Shown: positions 42,933-51,124 of the stretch, piece by piece
Layout of the letters: each line of letters starts with the position of its first letter
Position numbering within the stretch: position 1 is the stretch's first letter
Origin: Bacteroidales bacterium H3
GTDB lineage: Bacteria; Bacteroidota; Bacteroidia; Bacteroidales; Muribaculaceae
Assembly (NCBI GenBank): GCA_001701135.1
Contig: DAAN01000014.1
Span: 62,001-126,000, forward strand
Reading direction: 5' to 3'
DNA length: 64,000 nt
Position numbers and translations under genes: made by a program
Notes under the pieces: generated by a model
The model's database searches: none
What the model saw: only the letters and a program-made list of their open reading frames with translations
Told to the model about the DNA's origin: nothing

Positions 42933-45900
42933 ATGAACAAAGGTTTATTGAAAATCGCACTTCTTTCTTGTGTGTGTGCTTCGATGTCCGTATCGTTCAA
43001 TTCCTGCAAGAACTACGACGACGACATCGACTCACTCAACGAAAAGGTTGCGCAGATTAACTCAGCTCTTGATGCCGTGAAGGCTCAGGTGGCTCAGGGT
43101 GGTATTATCGAATCGGTGACCCCCAGTGCTGATGGAAAAGGTATTGTTATCACAGTGCTGAAAGATGGTGCTACCAAAAGCTACACCATCACCAACGGCG
43201 AGAATGGCCGTGACGGCAAGGATGCCGATGTGTGGACCATTAATGCCGAAGGCTACTGGTGCAAAAACGGTGTCGCCACTGAATGGAAAGCCGTAGGCGA
43301 AGACGGCAAACCCGGTGAACCCGGCAAGCCCGGTGAACCCGGCAAACCCGGTGAACCCGGCAAGCCCGGTGAACCCGGCAAACCCGGTGAGAACGGTAAG
43401 CCCGGCGAAAACGGTGCCCCCGGCGACTACTACGTTCCCAACGGCAAGGGCTTCTTCGAACTCCATCACTGGAATCCCGCCACCAAGGAATGGGAAGTCA
43501 CCGAAACAAAGATTTCCTATGTGGCTCCCGGCGATCACATCACCGCTATTGTCACTCCCAACGACGTGATTCTCTTCGGTGTTGACGGTGCCGACGGCGC
43601 CATCACACTGGCTCGCACAGGCGCTCTCCGCAGCCTCGTCTTCAAGCCTGATTTCTACTATCAGGGTATCGAGGCTATGGATGCCGCCACATTCAAATTC
43701 GCAAGCCTCACCGGCCTCATGGCTGTCAATGCCGACGACGTCAACGGCCGCAAGGACGCCCCCAAAGCCGGCAAGGAGATTCAGATGACTCCCGGCCTTG
43801 TTGCCCGCTACCATCTCAATCCTTCAAGTGCCAACATCAACGACATCGCCGCTCTGAACTTCATCACCGAAGACCTCCAGTATTCGCGCGCTGCTTCGGG
43901 TGTTACCGCCAACATCTACGACAAATCGGCCAAGGATGGTATTCTCACTGTTAAAGCCACTCTTTCGGGCAGCATCAAGGATATCGATGAGGATGGTCTG
44001 GTGACTGTCCTTGCCCTCCAGGCCCGTCTCAACAAGGATAAGGCTGCAACCGACACAGTCATCACATCGGATTACGCTGCAGTGCGTGCGTCGTATTACA
44101 CCAATATCGACCTCGCTGTGCCTGCAAACGCTCCCGGCGACCTGATCAATGCTCCCAAATCGGCCACCTTCGGTGCGGATCATTGGTATACCACCGCACA
44201 GGAGGCCATCGATGCAGAGCCCGCAATCGCACTTGTCTGGAATAACAGCGAGGGTCTCGACATCGCAAAATATATCCAGGCCGATTACACCAACTCCAAG
44301 GGTGTACATATGGCATTCAATCCCGAGGACTCAGGCTTCAAATATGAGTATGCTCTCGTAGGTTACGCTGAAGGCAACAACCAGACCTCACAGTCGGCCC
44401 ACGCTGCCCTCAATCCCGAGAACAAATCGTGGATCCGCGCTCAGATGACTCAGGGCGGTAAGGCACAGGCCTGGGGTTATGCCCAGAATAAAGCCACGCT
44501 TGGCCGTATGCCTCTCGTACGTGTAACCCTCATCGACACCGTCACTGAAGGTAACCCTGTGGCAGCTGTTGCCTACGTCAAGTTCCTGATTGACGAAGCC
44601 GGCGCTCTTCCCCCTGCCGACAATCTTATCGGTGTTAACTTTGGCTTCAACAAGGATTATACCGTAAGCTGCTCGACCAATGAAACCGTCTTCCCCCTGA
44701 CCTGGTCGCAGATCGAGGAAACCATTCTTGCACATCCCTCTGTGAACATGAGCAAGGAGACATTCGAGAACAACTATGCTCTCCGCATGGCCAACGCCTC
44801 TGAAGTTCAGCAGGTAATCGTAGGCAATGACAAGAGCATCAGCAATGCCTCGGGCAAAGCTGTCCACGGTGTGATCACCAAATCTCCCGATCCCAACCTG
44901 CCTCAGGGCACCGAGGTTGTTAAGTGGACTATCTCGGCCAACGACGTTTACGAATGGTTCACCGGTTCGACCAAGCCCAAGGATATGACCGCAGTGATCG
45001 TTTATGACGGCAAAGCCGGCACATCGTTTGCCAAGTCGCACATCACCATCACTCTCAAGTGGACTCCCGAGCATCTGAACGTTACTCCCACAGTTTCGGT
45101 AAGCGACGATAACAAGATCGCCCAGCTCTGGTTCTCCTACAACTCCTCCACCTCTGCCGCCGCCGGTGGCCAGAAGCAGGAAACACACCTCAACGTGGCA
45201 GTGCCCAACAATAACCTTACTTCTTCAGCCTGCACATTCGAGAATAACCTTCTCTATCCCTTCGTGGGCAACAAGGTCGGCTTCTCGGGTCTCGAAAGTG
45301 TCTACACCGACTACATCACCACAAAGACAATGTTCAACTTCGTTCCCGTAGCCAACGCACCCTCAAAGGTCAAAGGTGTATCGGGTACGGAATACGAACT
45401 CAAAGCCGACGGCACCAAGCTTATTGCAAAACTTGGTATAAATGAAGAAACCATCGCCGTAATTGATAATAGCAAGACTCCCGCTACTGTCACCTATCAG
45501 GATGGCGTTTTTGCCAAGGATGTGCTCAACTATGCCGGCGCACAGAATCTTGCCAAAGGCCAGACTCTCTCGGCCACCATCGCCATCAGCGCCGTGAACG
45601 GTTGCGACAAGCCCCTTATCGTCAACAACAACACCTACAATGTGCGCTTCTTGCGTCCTATCACAGTCAACGTAAGCAAGGCTCCCAACCTGCAGGATGG
45701 CAAGGACAACGGTTCGACTCTCGAAATCGCCACCTGCCTTTCCTTCATCGACTGGCGTAACATTGAGTTCACCTCCACAAACAAATACCTCCAGTATTAC
45801 GGTGTGAAAGGTGTATATGTAGGTGAGTTCAAAAACGGCAAGCTTGTTGTAGCCGACCCGGACGATATTACAGGTGCGGTCTACACTAACATCAACGGTG

Positions 45901-46124
45901 CGAACTTCAAGAAGACTCTGAAAGAGATGCTTCCCGACATCAAGCTCTCCTACACTCAGTCAACCGCTATCTCACTCACCAATATCGGTGTTGTAAACTA
46001 CAAGAACGCCGGCAACGTGCTGGGCTCCAAGTTCCAGATCCGTGTTCCGTTCATCGTAGAGTACAAGTGGGGTTACGTGGTAGTTCCCATGGACATTACT
46101 ATCGATCCCACCATCGGCCAGTAA
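42933..46124 (+). CDS. Large surface lipoprotein with collagen-like stalk
   Basis: A 1063-residue lipoprotein. The ATG at 42933 gives a type II signal ending in lipobox FNSC with Cys25. Order after the anchor: a short coiled coil (about 30-55, [20 protein letters not shown]), a compact domain (57-122, ending [20 protein letters not shown]) like that annotated in Bacteroidales as a PL29-lyase N-terminal domain, a collagen-like Gly-x-y stretch at about 125-164 (GKPGEP repeats), and some 900 residues of beta-rich sequence with no recognised enzyme motif. Coiled coil plus collagen repeats suggest a trimeric stalk that holds the large head away from the cell. Any lyase activity is unproven. Confidence 0.78.
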   Translation: MNKGLLKIALLSCVCASMSVSFNSCKNYDDDIDSLNEKVAQINSALDAVKAQVAQGGIIESVTPSADGKGIVITVLKDGATKSYTITNGENGRDGKDADVWTINAEGYWCKNGVATEWKAVGEDGKPGEPGKPGEPGKPGEPGKPGEPGKPGENGKPGENGAPGDYYVPNGKGFFELHHWNPATKEWEVTETKISYVAPGDHITAIVTPNDVILFGVDGADGAITLARTGALRSLVFKPDFYYQGIEAMDAATFKFASLTGLMAVNADDVNGRKDAPKAGKEIQMTPGLVARYHLNPSSANINDIAALNFITEDLQYSRAASGVTANIYDKSAKDGILTVKATLSGSIKDIDEDGLVTVLALQARLNKDKAATDTVITSDYAAVRASYYTNIDLAVPANAPGDLINAPKSATFGADHWYTTAQEAIDAEPAIALVWNNSEGLDIAKYIQADYTNSKGVHMAFNPEDSGFKYEYALVGYAEGNNQTSQSAHAALNPENKSWIRAQMTQGGKAQAWGYAQNKATLGRMPLVRVTLIDTVTEGNPVAAVAYVKFLIDEAGALPPADNLIGVNFGFNKDYTVSCSTNETVFPLTWSQIEETILAHPSVNMSKETFENNYALRMANASEVQQVIVGNDKSISNASGKAVHGVITKSPDPNLPQGTEVVKWTISANDVYEWFTGSTKPKDMTAVIVYDGKAGTSFAKSHITITLKWTPEHLNVTPTVSVSDDNKIAQLWFSYNSSTSAAAGGQKQETHLNVAVPNNNLTSSACTFENNLLYPFVGNKVGFSGLESVYTDYITTKTMFNFVPVANAPSKVKGVSGTEYELKADGTKLIAKLGINEETIAVIDNSKTPATVTYQDGVFAKDVLNYAGAQNLAKGQTLSATIAISAVNGCDKPLIVNNNTYNVRFLRPITVNVSKAPNLQDGKDNGSTLEIATCLSFIDWRNIEFTSTNKYLQYYGVKGVYVGEFKNGKLVVADPDDITGAVYTNINGANFKKTLKEMLPDIKLSYTQSTAISLTNIGVVNYKNAGNVLGSKFQIRVPFIVEYKWGYVVVPMDITIDPTIGQ
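43305..43412. repeat. 18-bp coding repeat of the collagen-like stalk
   Basis: Six 18-bp units (43305-43412), each encoding Gly-Lys-Pro-Gly-Glu-x. Units 1-4 are nearly identical and alternate AAA and AAG Lys codons, so the higher-order period is 36 bp; units 5-6 have diverged at the last codon (Asn). The array could change length by slippage and so vary stalk length between strains. Confidence 0.9.
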
Positions 46125-46154
46125 TAACCTGCCCTTGTTAATTCAATAAATCAA

Positions 46155-46195
46155 TGGGACAGGGGCGTATCCGATACGTCCCTGTCTCTCTTTTA
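46155..46195 (+). terminator. Terminator between two lipoprotein genes
   Basis: GACAGGG plus CGTA pair with TACG plus CCCTGTC, followed by TCTCTTTT. The hairpin ends about 10 bp before the ATG of the next lipoprotein gene at 46205, so read-through or a release mechanism would be needed to express that gene from the same promoter. Confidence 0.8.
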
Positions 46196-46204
46196 AACTA
46201 TCTG

Positions 46205-46717
46205 ATGAAATACCCCGTTTCTATCTTTTGCGGTGTTGTGCTGTCGGCGTTTGCCATTTCGGCGGTGTCGTGCGGCGGCAAAAAGGAAACCAACGCCGTG
46301 ATCCTTCCGGAAGAGAACACAATGATGCTCACCGAGCAGGATACCACTGCCACACTCGGACTTGTCACCTCTTTTATGGATCATATCGTGGCCGGCGAAA
46401 AGGATGCCGCCACCGACATGCTCTACACTGTCGACATTGACGATCCCGATCAGGAGCCATACAAGGTTACCCAAGAACAGCTGAAAGAGATGGATCTGTT
46501 GCTCTCAAATCCGATAAAACGCTATGAAATAGCTGACTACGATTTTGAGTCGGCGGTGCGGAATGAAGTGCGGTGCCGCATCTTCATCACTGACAACGTG
46601 AGCACCAATCTTTATTTCAAGCCTGTGCGCTTTCTCGGCACATGGTATCTCTGCCTGAAAGATTCGTCGGAGGGTGACCGTCCGCTCGGCGACAAGTCCA
46701 AAGACATCGCTCTCTGA
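46205..46717 (+). CDS. Small hypothetical lipoprotein
   Basis: A 170-residue lipoprotein with lipobox AVSC and Cys23 (MKYPVSIFCGVVLSAFAISA). The start at 46205 is preferred because the upstream frame lies inside the terminator stem. The mature part is an alpha+beta fold with TLGLVTSFMDHIVAGEKDAATDML near the start and NLYFKPVRFLGTWYLCLKD near the end, a layout similar to NTF2/DUF4878-like lipoproteins, though I cannot assign it firmly. It lies about 80 bp after the collagen-stalk gene and may be co-expressed with it. Confidence 0.65.
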   Translation: MKYPVSIFCGVVLSAFAISAVSCGGKKETNAVILPEENTMMLTEQDTTATLGLVTSFMDHIVAGEKDAATDMLYTVDIDDPDQEPYKVTQEQLKEMDLLLSNPIKRYEIADYDFESAVRNEVRCRIFITDNVSTNLYFKPVRFLGTWYLCLKDSSEGDRPLGDKSKDIAL

Positions 46718-46729
46718 CAAACAAAATCG

Positions 46730-46774
46730 GTTTCCGCTTAATATGGTTCCGCTTAATTAGTTTCAGCTTAATAG
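46730..46774. repeat. Three 15-bp tandem repeats
   Basis: Units 46730-46744, 46745-46759 and 46760-46774 share GTTTCCGCTTAAT-like sequence with an exact 15-bp period. They follow the small lipoprotein stop codon by 12 bp and abut the short palindromic element. Confidence 0.75.
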
Positions 46775-46775
46775 T

Positions 46776-46805
46776 AAGTAACTGTTCAAAATAATTTCGA
46801 CCAGT
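46776..46805. repeat. Short copy of the palindromic repeat
   Basis: AAGTAACTGTTC followed directly by AAAATAATTTCGACCAGT is the left end and right end of the 183-bp element at 15955-16137 with the whole centre absent. Only the outermost bases of the right end differ. Confidence 0.75.
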
Positions 46806-46835
46806 CATAAAGCCGTATATTTTGTAATGTTGAAA

Positions 46836-46887
46836 GGGCACCCCCTGTGCATTCCGGAAAACCGGAGCACAGGGGGTGTTTTCTTAG
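46836..46887. terminator. Bidirectional terminator between lipoprotein gene and fructokinase
   Basis: CCCCCTGTGC pairs with GCACAGGGGG, with a further inner CCGG/CCGG pairing around AAAA. T-rich tails exist on both strands. It separates the converging lipoprotein gene and fructan operon. Confidence 0.9.
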
Positions 46888-46920
46888 AAATATGTACTAT
46901 TCCTTAGAAATATGTACTAT
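46881..46920. repeat. Two 20-bp tandem repeats
   Basis: CTTAGAAATATGTACTAT is repeated at 46883-46900 and 46903-46920 with a 20-bp period. The first copy begins in the tail of the terminator hairpin. Confidence 0.85.
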
Positions 46921-46975
46921 TTATGTGAATGCCTGATGATTGCAGGTGACCGCCGTTGATTGCCGCCGGTTGTGG

Positions 46976-47854
46976 TCAATCGGTCAGTTCGGAGGGGAGA
47001 GTGGGCATTGCGCCTTTCTTGGTGCAGACAAAGGCCGATGTCTGCACTGCGGTCGAGTGGGCTTCCTGTACGCTTTTCCCTTTAAGTATAGAAGCGATAA
47101 ATGCAGCTGTGAAGCTGTCGCCGGCGCCGACAGTGTCAGCGACTTCTACCTTGGGGGTTGGCTGGAACGATACGTTGCCGGGGGTGAATACATAGCTGCC
47201 GTTGATGCCGCAGGTGAGTATGAGCATCTTGAGATTGTATTTGCCTAAAAGAATCCAGCATTTGTCCTGCAGGTCGATGCCGGGATAGCCAAACATGCGG
47301 CTGACCGTGACAAGTTCCTCATCGTTGATTTTCAGGATGTTGCAACGTTTCATGGAATTGCATAGAATCTCTTTGTTGTAGAACCCCTGACGGAGATTCA
47401 CGTCGAACACCACCAGGGTGTCTTCATTCTGCGGCATTGCGTCAAGGAAGCGGTTGATGGTGTTGCGCGACACCACGTTGCGCTGCGCCAGCGAGCCGAA
47501 GCACACCGCTTTTGTCTTTTCGGCAAGCATCTCGAGATGAGCGGTGTAAGGGATGTTGTCCCATGCCACGTTTTCTTTGATTTCATATTGCGGAACGCCG
47601 GCGGGATCGATCTCCACCTGCACCGTGCCCGTGGGGTAGGGTACCTCGGCAATGAGCTGGTTAAGGCCCTTTGAGGTGAAATTCTCGATGATCTCTTTCC
47701 CGAGAGCGTCGTCGCCGACTGCGCTGACCACGCAGCTGGGCAGGCCGAACTGCGATACATGGTAAGCGAAATTGGCCGGGGCACCGCCTATCTTCTTTCC
47801 CTCGGGGAGAACATCCCACAAGGCTTCGCCCATTCCTACAACTATGTCATTCAT
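46976..47854 (-). CDS. Fructokinase, PfkB family
   Basis: A 292-residue PfkB-family sugar kinase that should phosphorylate fructose released from fructans. The N-terminal signature is GEALWDVLPEGKKIGGAPANFAYHVSQFG, and the C-terminal ATP site with catalytic Asp is DTVGAGDSFTAAF. Length and motifs suit a fructokinase, and the genomic setting (GH32 and sugar permease in the same operon) supports fructose as substrate. It is the last gene of the operon, 21 bp after the permease gene, and the terminator at 46836-46887 follows. Cytoplasmic. Confidence 0.9.
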   Translation of the reverse strand: MNDIVVGMGEALWDVLPEGKKIGGAPANFAYHVSQFGLPSCVVSAVGDDALGKEIIENFTSKGLNQLIAEVPYPTGTVQVEIDPAGVPQYEIKENVAWDNIPYTAHLEMLAEKTKAVCFGSLAQRNVVSRNTINRFLDAMPQNEDTLVVFDVNLRQGFYNKEILCNSMKRCNILKINDEELVTVSRMFGYPGIDLQDKCWILLGKYNLKMLILTCGINGSYVFTPGNVSFQPTPKVEVADTVGAGDSFTAAFIASILKGKSVQEAHSTAVQTSAFVCTKKGAMPTLPSELTD

Positions 47855-47875
47855 GATTATTCAAATTTTGGATTA

Positions 47876-49060
47876 TTAAATTTTTCTGATTTTAAGGGTG
47901 TAATACAAAAGATATATCACTCCGACAGTCATAACGGCCACGGCTCCCGCCTGTCCGACAGCGTCGGCGGCATATCCCATCGCGAGGGGGAAGATAGTGC
48001 CTCCGAACAGGCCCATGATCATAAGCCCCGACACTTCGTTGCGCTCGTTGGGGGTGTATAGCAGAGCCTGGGAGAAGACCACGGAGAAGATGTTGGAATT
48101 GCCGAAACCGATCAGGCCGATACCGGCATAGAGCGGGGTGAGGGTGTCGCAGAAAAAGAGGATTGCCATGCCTGCCAGCATCATTGTCACGCTGATGGCA
48201 AAGAACAGTTTCGCAGACATGCTCCGGAGCAGGAACGCTCCGAGAAAACATCCCACTGTGCGGAAGATGAAATAGATGCCTGTGGCAAACCCGGCTTCTT
48301 CCAGAGGCAGGCCGAGGCGCTCCATGATGATTTTTGGGGCAGTGGTGTTGGTGCCCACATCGATTCCCACATGGCATATGATGCCGAGGAAGCAGAGGAA
48401 AATGAATGGCCGGCCAAGCAGTTTGAGGCATTCGCCTATTCCGGTGGCTCTGTCGGGTTTTTCTTCATCAATGGGAGTGGCCGCCAGCAGAGAGATGGAG
48501 AGGAAGCTGATGATGGCATATATCACAAACAATGCCCGCCAGCCAAGGCCGAAAGTGGGGAGCAGCGTTGTTGCTCCCCAGGCGGCTATTACAGGAGCGA
48601 GGAACGATGCTATTGCCTTTACGAATTGCCCGAAGGTGAGCGTGGAGGCAAGTTTGTCGCCGCTGATAAGATTGGTGACAAGTGGATTCAGCGAGGTCTG
48701 CATGATGGCGTTGCCGATGCCGAGCAGCGAAAAAGAAACCAGCATCACCATGTAGCTGTCGCCGAAAGCGGGTATGAAAAGGGAGGCTGCCGTGACGATA
48801 AGGCTGACGAGAACTGTTTTTTTACGCCCGATGCGGTTCATCAGAATGCCCGTCGGAACGGAAAAAATCAGGAACCAGAAGAACACCAGCGAGGGGAAAA
48901 GATTAGCCTCGGAGTCGGTGAGATTCAGATCTTTCTGAACATAGTTCGATGCAGTTCCCACAAGGTCGACAAATCCCATGACGAAGAAACAGAGCATCAC
49001 CGGGATTATCTGGAGCAGAAACGATTTGCGGTTGGTAACGATTGATTGTGTGGAATCCAT
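47876..49060 (-). CDS. Sugar permease of the major facilitator superfamily (FucP-like)
   Basis: A 394-residue inner-membrane transporter with about twelve helices, in the FucP/glucose-galactose group of the MFS. Family features are FVMGFVDLVGTASNYVQKDL near the start, PTGILMNRIGRKKTVLVSL in the loop 2-3 region, and MIMGLFGGTIFPLAMGYAAD near the end. It should import fructose (and perhaps glucose) from the periplasm by proton symport. The gene lies 17 bp after GH32 and 21 bp before fructokinase, the same order as fructan loci of Bacteroides. Confidence 0.88.
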   Translation of the reverse strand: MDSTQSIVTNRKSFLLQIIPVMLCFFVMGFVDLVGTASNYVQKDLNLTDSEANLFPSLVFFWFLIFSVPTGILMNRIGRKKTVLVSLIVTAASLFIPAFGDSYMVMLVSFSLLGIGNAIMQTSLNPLVTNLISGDKLASTLTFGQFVKAIASFLAPVIAAWGATTLLPTFGLGWRALFVIYAIISFLSISLLAATPIDEEKPDRATGIGECLKLLGRPFIFLCFLGIICHVGIDVGTNTTAPKIIMERLGLPLEEAGFATGIYFIFRTVGCFLGAFLLRSMSAKLFFAISVTMMLAGMAILFFCDTLTPLYAGIGLIGFGNSNIFSVVFSQALLYTPNERNEVSGLMIMGLFGGTIFPLAMGYAADAVGQAGAVAVMTVGVIYLLYYTLKIRKI

Positions 49061-49077
49061 GGTTGTCCGGTAATATT

Positions 49078-50919
49078 TTACAGTTCTTTAATCGAATAAA
49101 TCTTGAGATTCTCCACCTTTGCTTTGCCCCCGTCGGCCGCTATGGAGAGCGTGGAATAGGGTTTTGTCGGGAAAACGAGATTGGTCATTGCAAATTTTCC
49201 GTTGTTGCCGAAAACCTCCATGCTCGATTTGTCGATGAATATTCTCAGAGAAACCTTGTTGCTGTTTTCGAATGAGGGGGCGACAGTCACCGCGGGGAAA
49301 TCCTGGCTGAAATCAACGATTCCGCTGTTGCGCCGGTCAAAAGAGATGGTGTGATTTTTGGAATTGTATGTCATGTTGACGAATTCGCCGGCATTGTTTG
49401 CAATCTTCATCTCCACGGAATCAGCTTTGCCGCAGTCAAGGTCAAGGAGAATCTCGCAGACGCCGTCGTTTGATGTCGGCAGGAGGAATTCACTTGCTTT
49501 CCGGCCGATTGACCTGTTGCGTATCTTCGTGATTTCTTTATCCCTGAGTGCGATGAGTTCGGGCGATGGTGTGGAGGAGAGGTAGAGCTGTCCGTCGGCG
49601 CCGCGGAAGAGACCCGCTTCGCGGGGGAGGGTGTTGACGCTGCGATATTGCATGGTGGGCACTTCGGCGGCATACTGCCAGTTGCTCATCCATCCTATCA
49701 GAGTGCGGCGGTTGTCGGGGGCGTTGCTCCAGCTTACGGTGGCATAGTGGTCCTTGCCGAAATCCATCCATTTTGTCGGGATATTGCCGTTGGCATCGGT
49801 ATCGGCCTTGAAGGTTGTGCCGTCGAAATCGCCCACGAAATATTGTGTGGCGCTTCCGCCGAAGGGGCCTCCCGGGTTGATGTTGCATACCAGCACCCAC
49901 TTTTCCTCACCTGTGCCGTCAACTTTCAGTTTGAACATATCGGGACATTCCCACACTCCGTCCTGTGCGCCGATTCCTTTGCCGAAAGCGCTTTGCAGCG
50001 TCCATTCCTTTAAATCGGGCGAGGTGAAGAACAGCATCTCATGCTCGAGTGGGTGAGCCAGCGACAGCACCCAGCGGTTGTTGGCCTCGTCCCAAAACAT
50101 ATTGGGATCGCGGGCCTCGCTTTCCTGAGTGATTACCGGGTTGCCGGGATATATCTCGAAAGTCATACCGTCGTCCTCGCTGTGGGCCAGGCTCTGGATC
50201 TGACTGACATCGGCCGAAGTGTAGAGCGACACGATGGCATCTTTCCCGAAACCGGCGGTGTTGTCGGTATCGACCACCGAACTGCCGCTGAACACCGTGC
50301 CCAGTCCGTTGGGCTCGATGGCTGCGGGATGATGCTCCCAGTTGACAAGATCCTTTGATGAGGAATGTCCCCATGTCATGTTCTGCCATTTCGATCCGTA
50401 AGGGTTCCACTGATAGTAGAGGTGCCATACGCCATCCTTATAAAACATGCCGTTGGGGTCGTTCATCCAGCCATACAGTGGCGAATGGTGATAGACGGGG
50501 CGGAAACGCTCTCTGTTGGTGGTGTCGAAAGTGTCGGCCAGTGCCAGATTTTTCCAGCAGGCATCAGCTTTGGCCTCCCGGATGTTTGAGCGGTCCTGGA
50601 CGGTGACAATGTTAAGAAGCACGTCGCGATCCTTATAAGGAGTAAGATCAAAGGGGACAAAATAATCGACTTTGCTTTTGGCCAGTCTGACATTGATAGT
50701 CCTGTCTTTCTTGCCGTCGACAAGCACGTCGATTCTGGCATCGTCGTTTGACTCCTGCACCGGGAGCATAAAATACTTTCCGTCGCCGGTGATTCTGACC
50801 AGGGTGTTGTTGACCCCCAGATGGTCCACTTTCACTCCGTCGGCCGCCGATGCCTGCGCAGTCAGCAATATTGCACCGAGCATCATGGCGGATGTGACAC
50901 ATGTTTTGATTCTATTCAT
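49078..50919 (-). CDS. Periplasmic GH32 fructan hydrolase
   Basis: A 613-residue GH32 enzyme releasing fructose from fructans or sucrose. The ATG at 50919 starts a type I signal peptide (MNRIKTCVTSAMMLGAILLTAQASA); there is no lipobox, so it is likely periplasmic. An N-terminal DUF4980-type domain (about 27-135) precedes the five-blade propeller with nucleophile Asp154 in WMNDPNG, transition-state Asp271 in RDP, and acid/base Glu324 in ECP. A C-terminal beta sandwich ends in KVENLKIYSI. All catalytic residues are present. It leads the operon with permease and fructokinase. Levan versus inulin preference cannot be judged from sequence alone. Confidence 0.93.
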   Translation of the reverse strand: MNRIKTCVTSAMMLGAILLTAQASAADGVKVDHLGVNNTLVRITGDGKYFMLPVQESNDDARIDVLVDGKKDRTINVRLAKSKVDYFVPFDLTPYKDRDVLLNIVTVQDRSNIREAKADACWKNLALADTFDTTNRERFRPVYHHSPLYGWMNDPNGMFYKDGVWHLYYQWNPYGSKWQNMTWGHSSSKDLVNWEHHPAAIEPNGLGTVFSGSSVVDTDNTAGFGKDAIVSLYTSADVSQIQSLAHSEDDGMTFEIYPGNPVITQESEARDPNMFWDEANNRWVLSLAHPLEHEMLFFTSPDLKEWTLQSAFGKGIGAQDGVWECPDMFKLKVDGTGEEKWVLVCNINPGGPFGGSATQYFVGDFDGTTFKADTDANGNIPTKWMDFGKDHYATVSWSNAPDNRRTLIGWMSNWQYAAEVPTMQYRSVNTLPREAGLFRGADGQLYLSSTPSPELIALRDKEITKIRNRSIGRKASEFLLPTSNDGVCEILLDLDCGKADSVEMKIANNAGEFVNMTYNSKNHTISFDRRNSGIVDFSQDFPAVTVAPSFENSNKVSLRIFIDKSSMEVFGNNGKFAMTNLVFPTKPYSTLSIAADGGKAKVENLKIYSIKEL

Positions 50920-50995
50920 GGTTTCGGTTATTTTGTCATTCATGGTTGATAAACTTACCGGAATAACAGCGGATGCGGTTGCCGTTTCGGTATTG

Positions 50996-51003
50996 CAAAA
51001 CTA
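50996..51003 (-). promoter_or_regulatory. -7 box of the GH32 operon
   Basis: TAGTTTTG on the minus strand (complement of 50996-51003) matches TAnnTTTG, with transcription expected near 50989 and a leader of about 70 nt. The -33 position is poor, as expected for an activator-dependent promoter. The shared box at 51029-51056 lies just upstream. Confidence 0.6.
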
Positions 51004-51027
51004 CTACAAACCGCTGACAGATTCAAT

Positions 51028-51075
51028 AAAAAATCGTGCATAAGCTATCAAATACGTTGTATCGCACAATTTTTT
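51028..51075. promoter_or_regulatory. Candidate sensor-regulator site A (divergent promoter)
   Basis: AAAAATCGTGC-N4-GCTATCAAA occurs here and, identically apart from the spacer, at 53897-53920 upstream of susC. An extra inverted repeat AAAAAATCGTGC (51028-51039) and GCACAATTTTTT (51064-51075) frames it. It lies between the GH32 operon and the sensor gene and could control both. Confidence 0.65.
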
Positions 51076-51109
51076 ATATCTTACACACTCAAATTCATAG
51101 GATTATGAT

Positions 51110-51117
51110 TAACTTTG
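51110..51117 (+). promoter_or_regulatory. -7 box of the sensor gene, very close to its start
   Basis: TAACTTTG at 51110-51117 ends 7 bp before the first ATG at 51125. Either the transcript is leaderless, or translation begins at Met7 (51143). No TTTG is present at -33. Confidence 0.55.
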
Positions 51118-51124
51118 CAAAACC

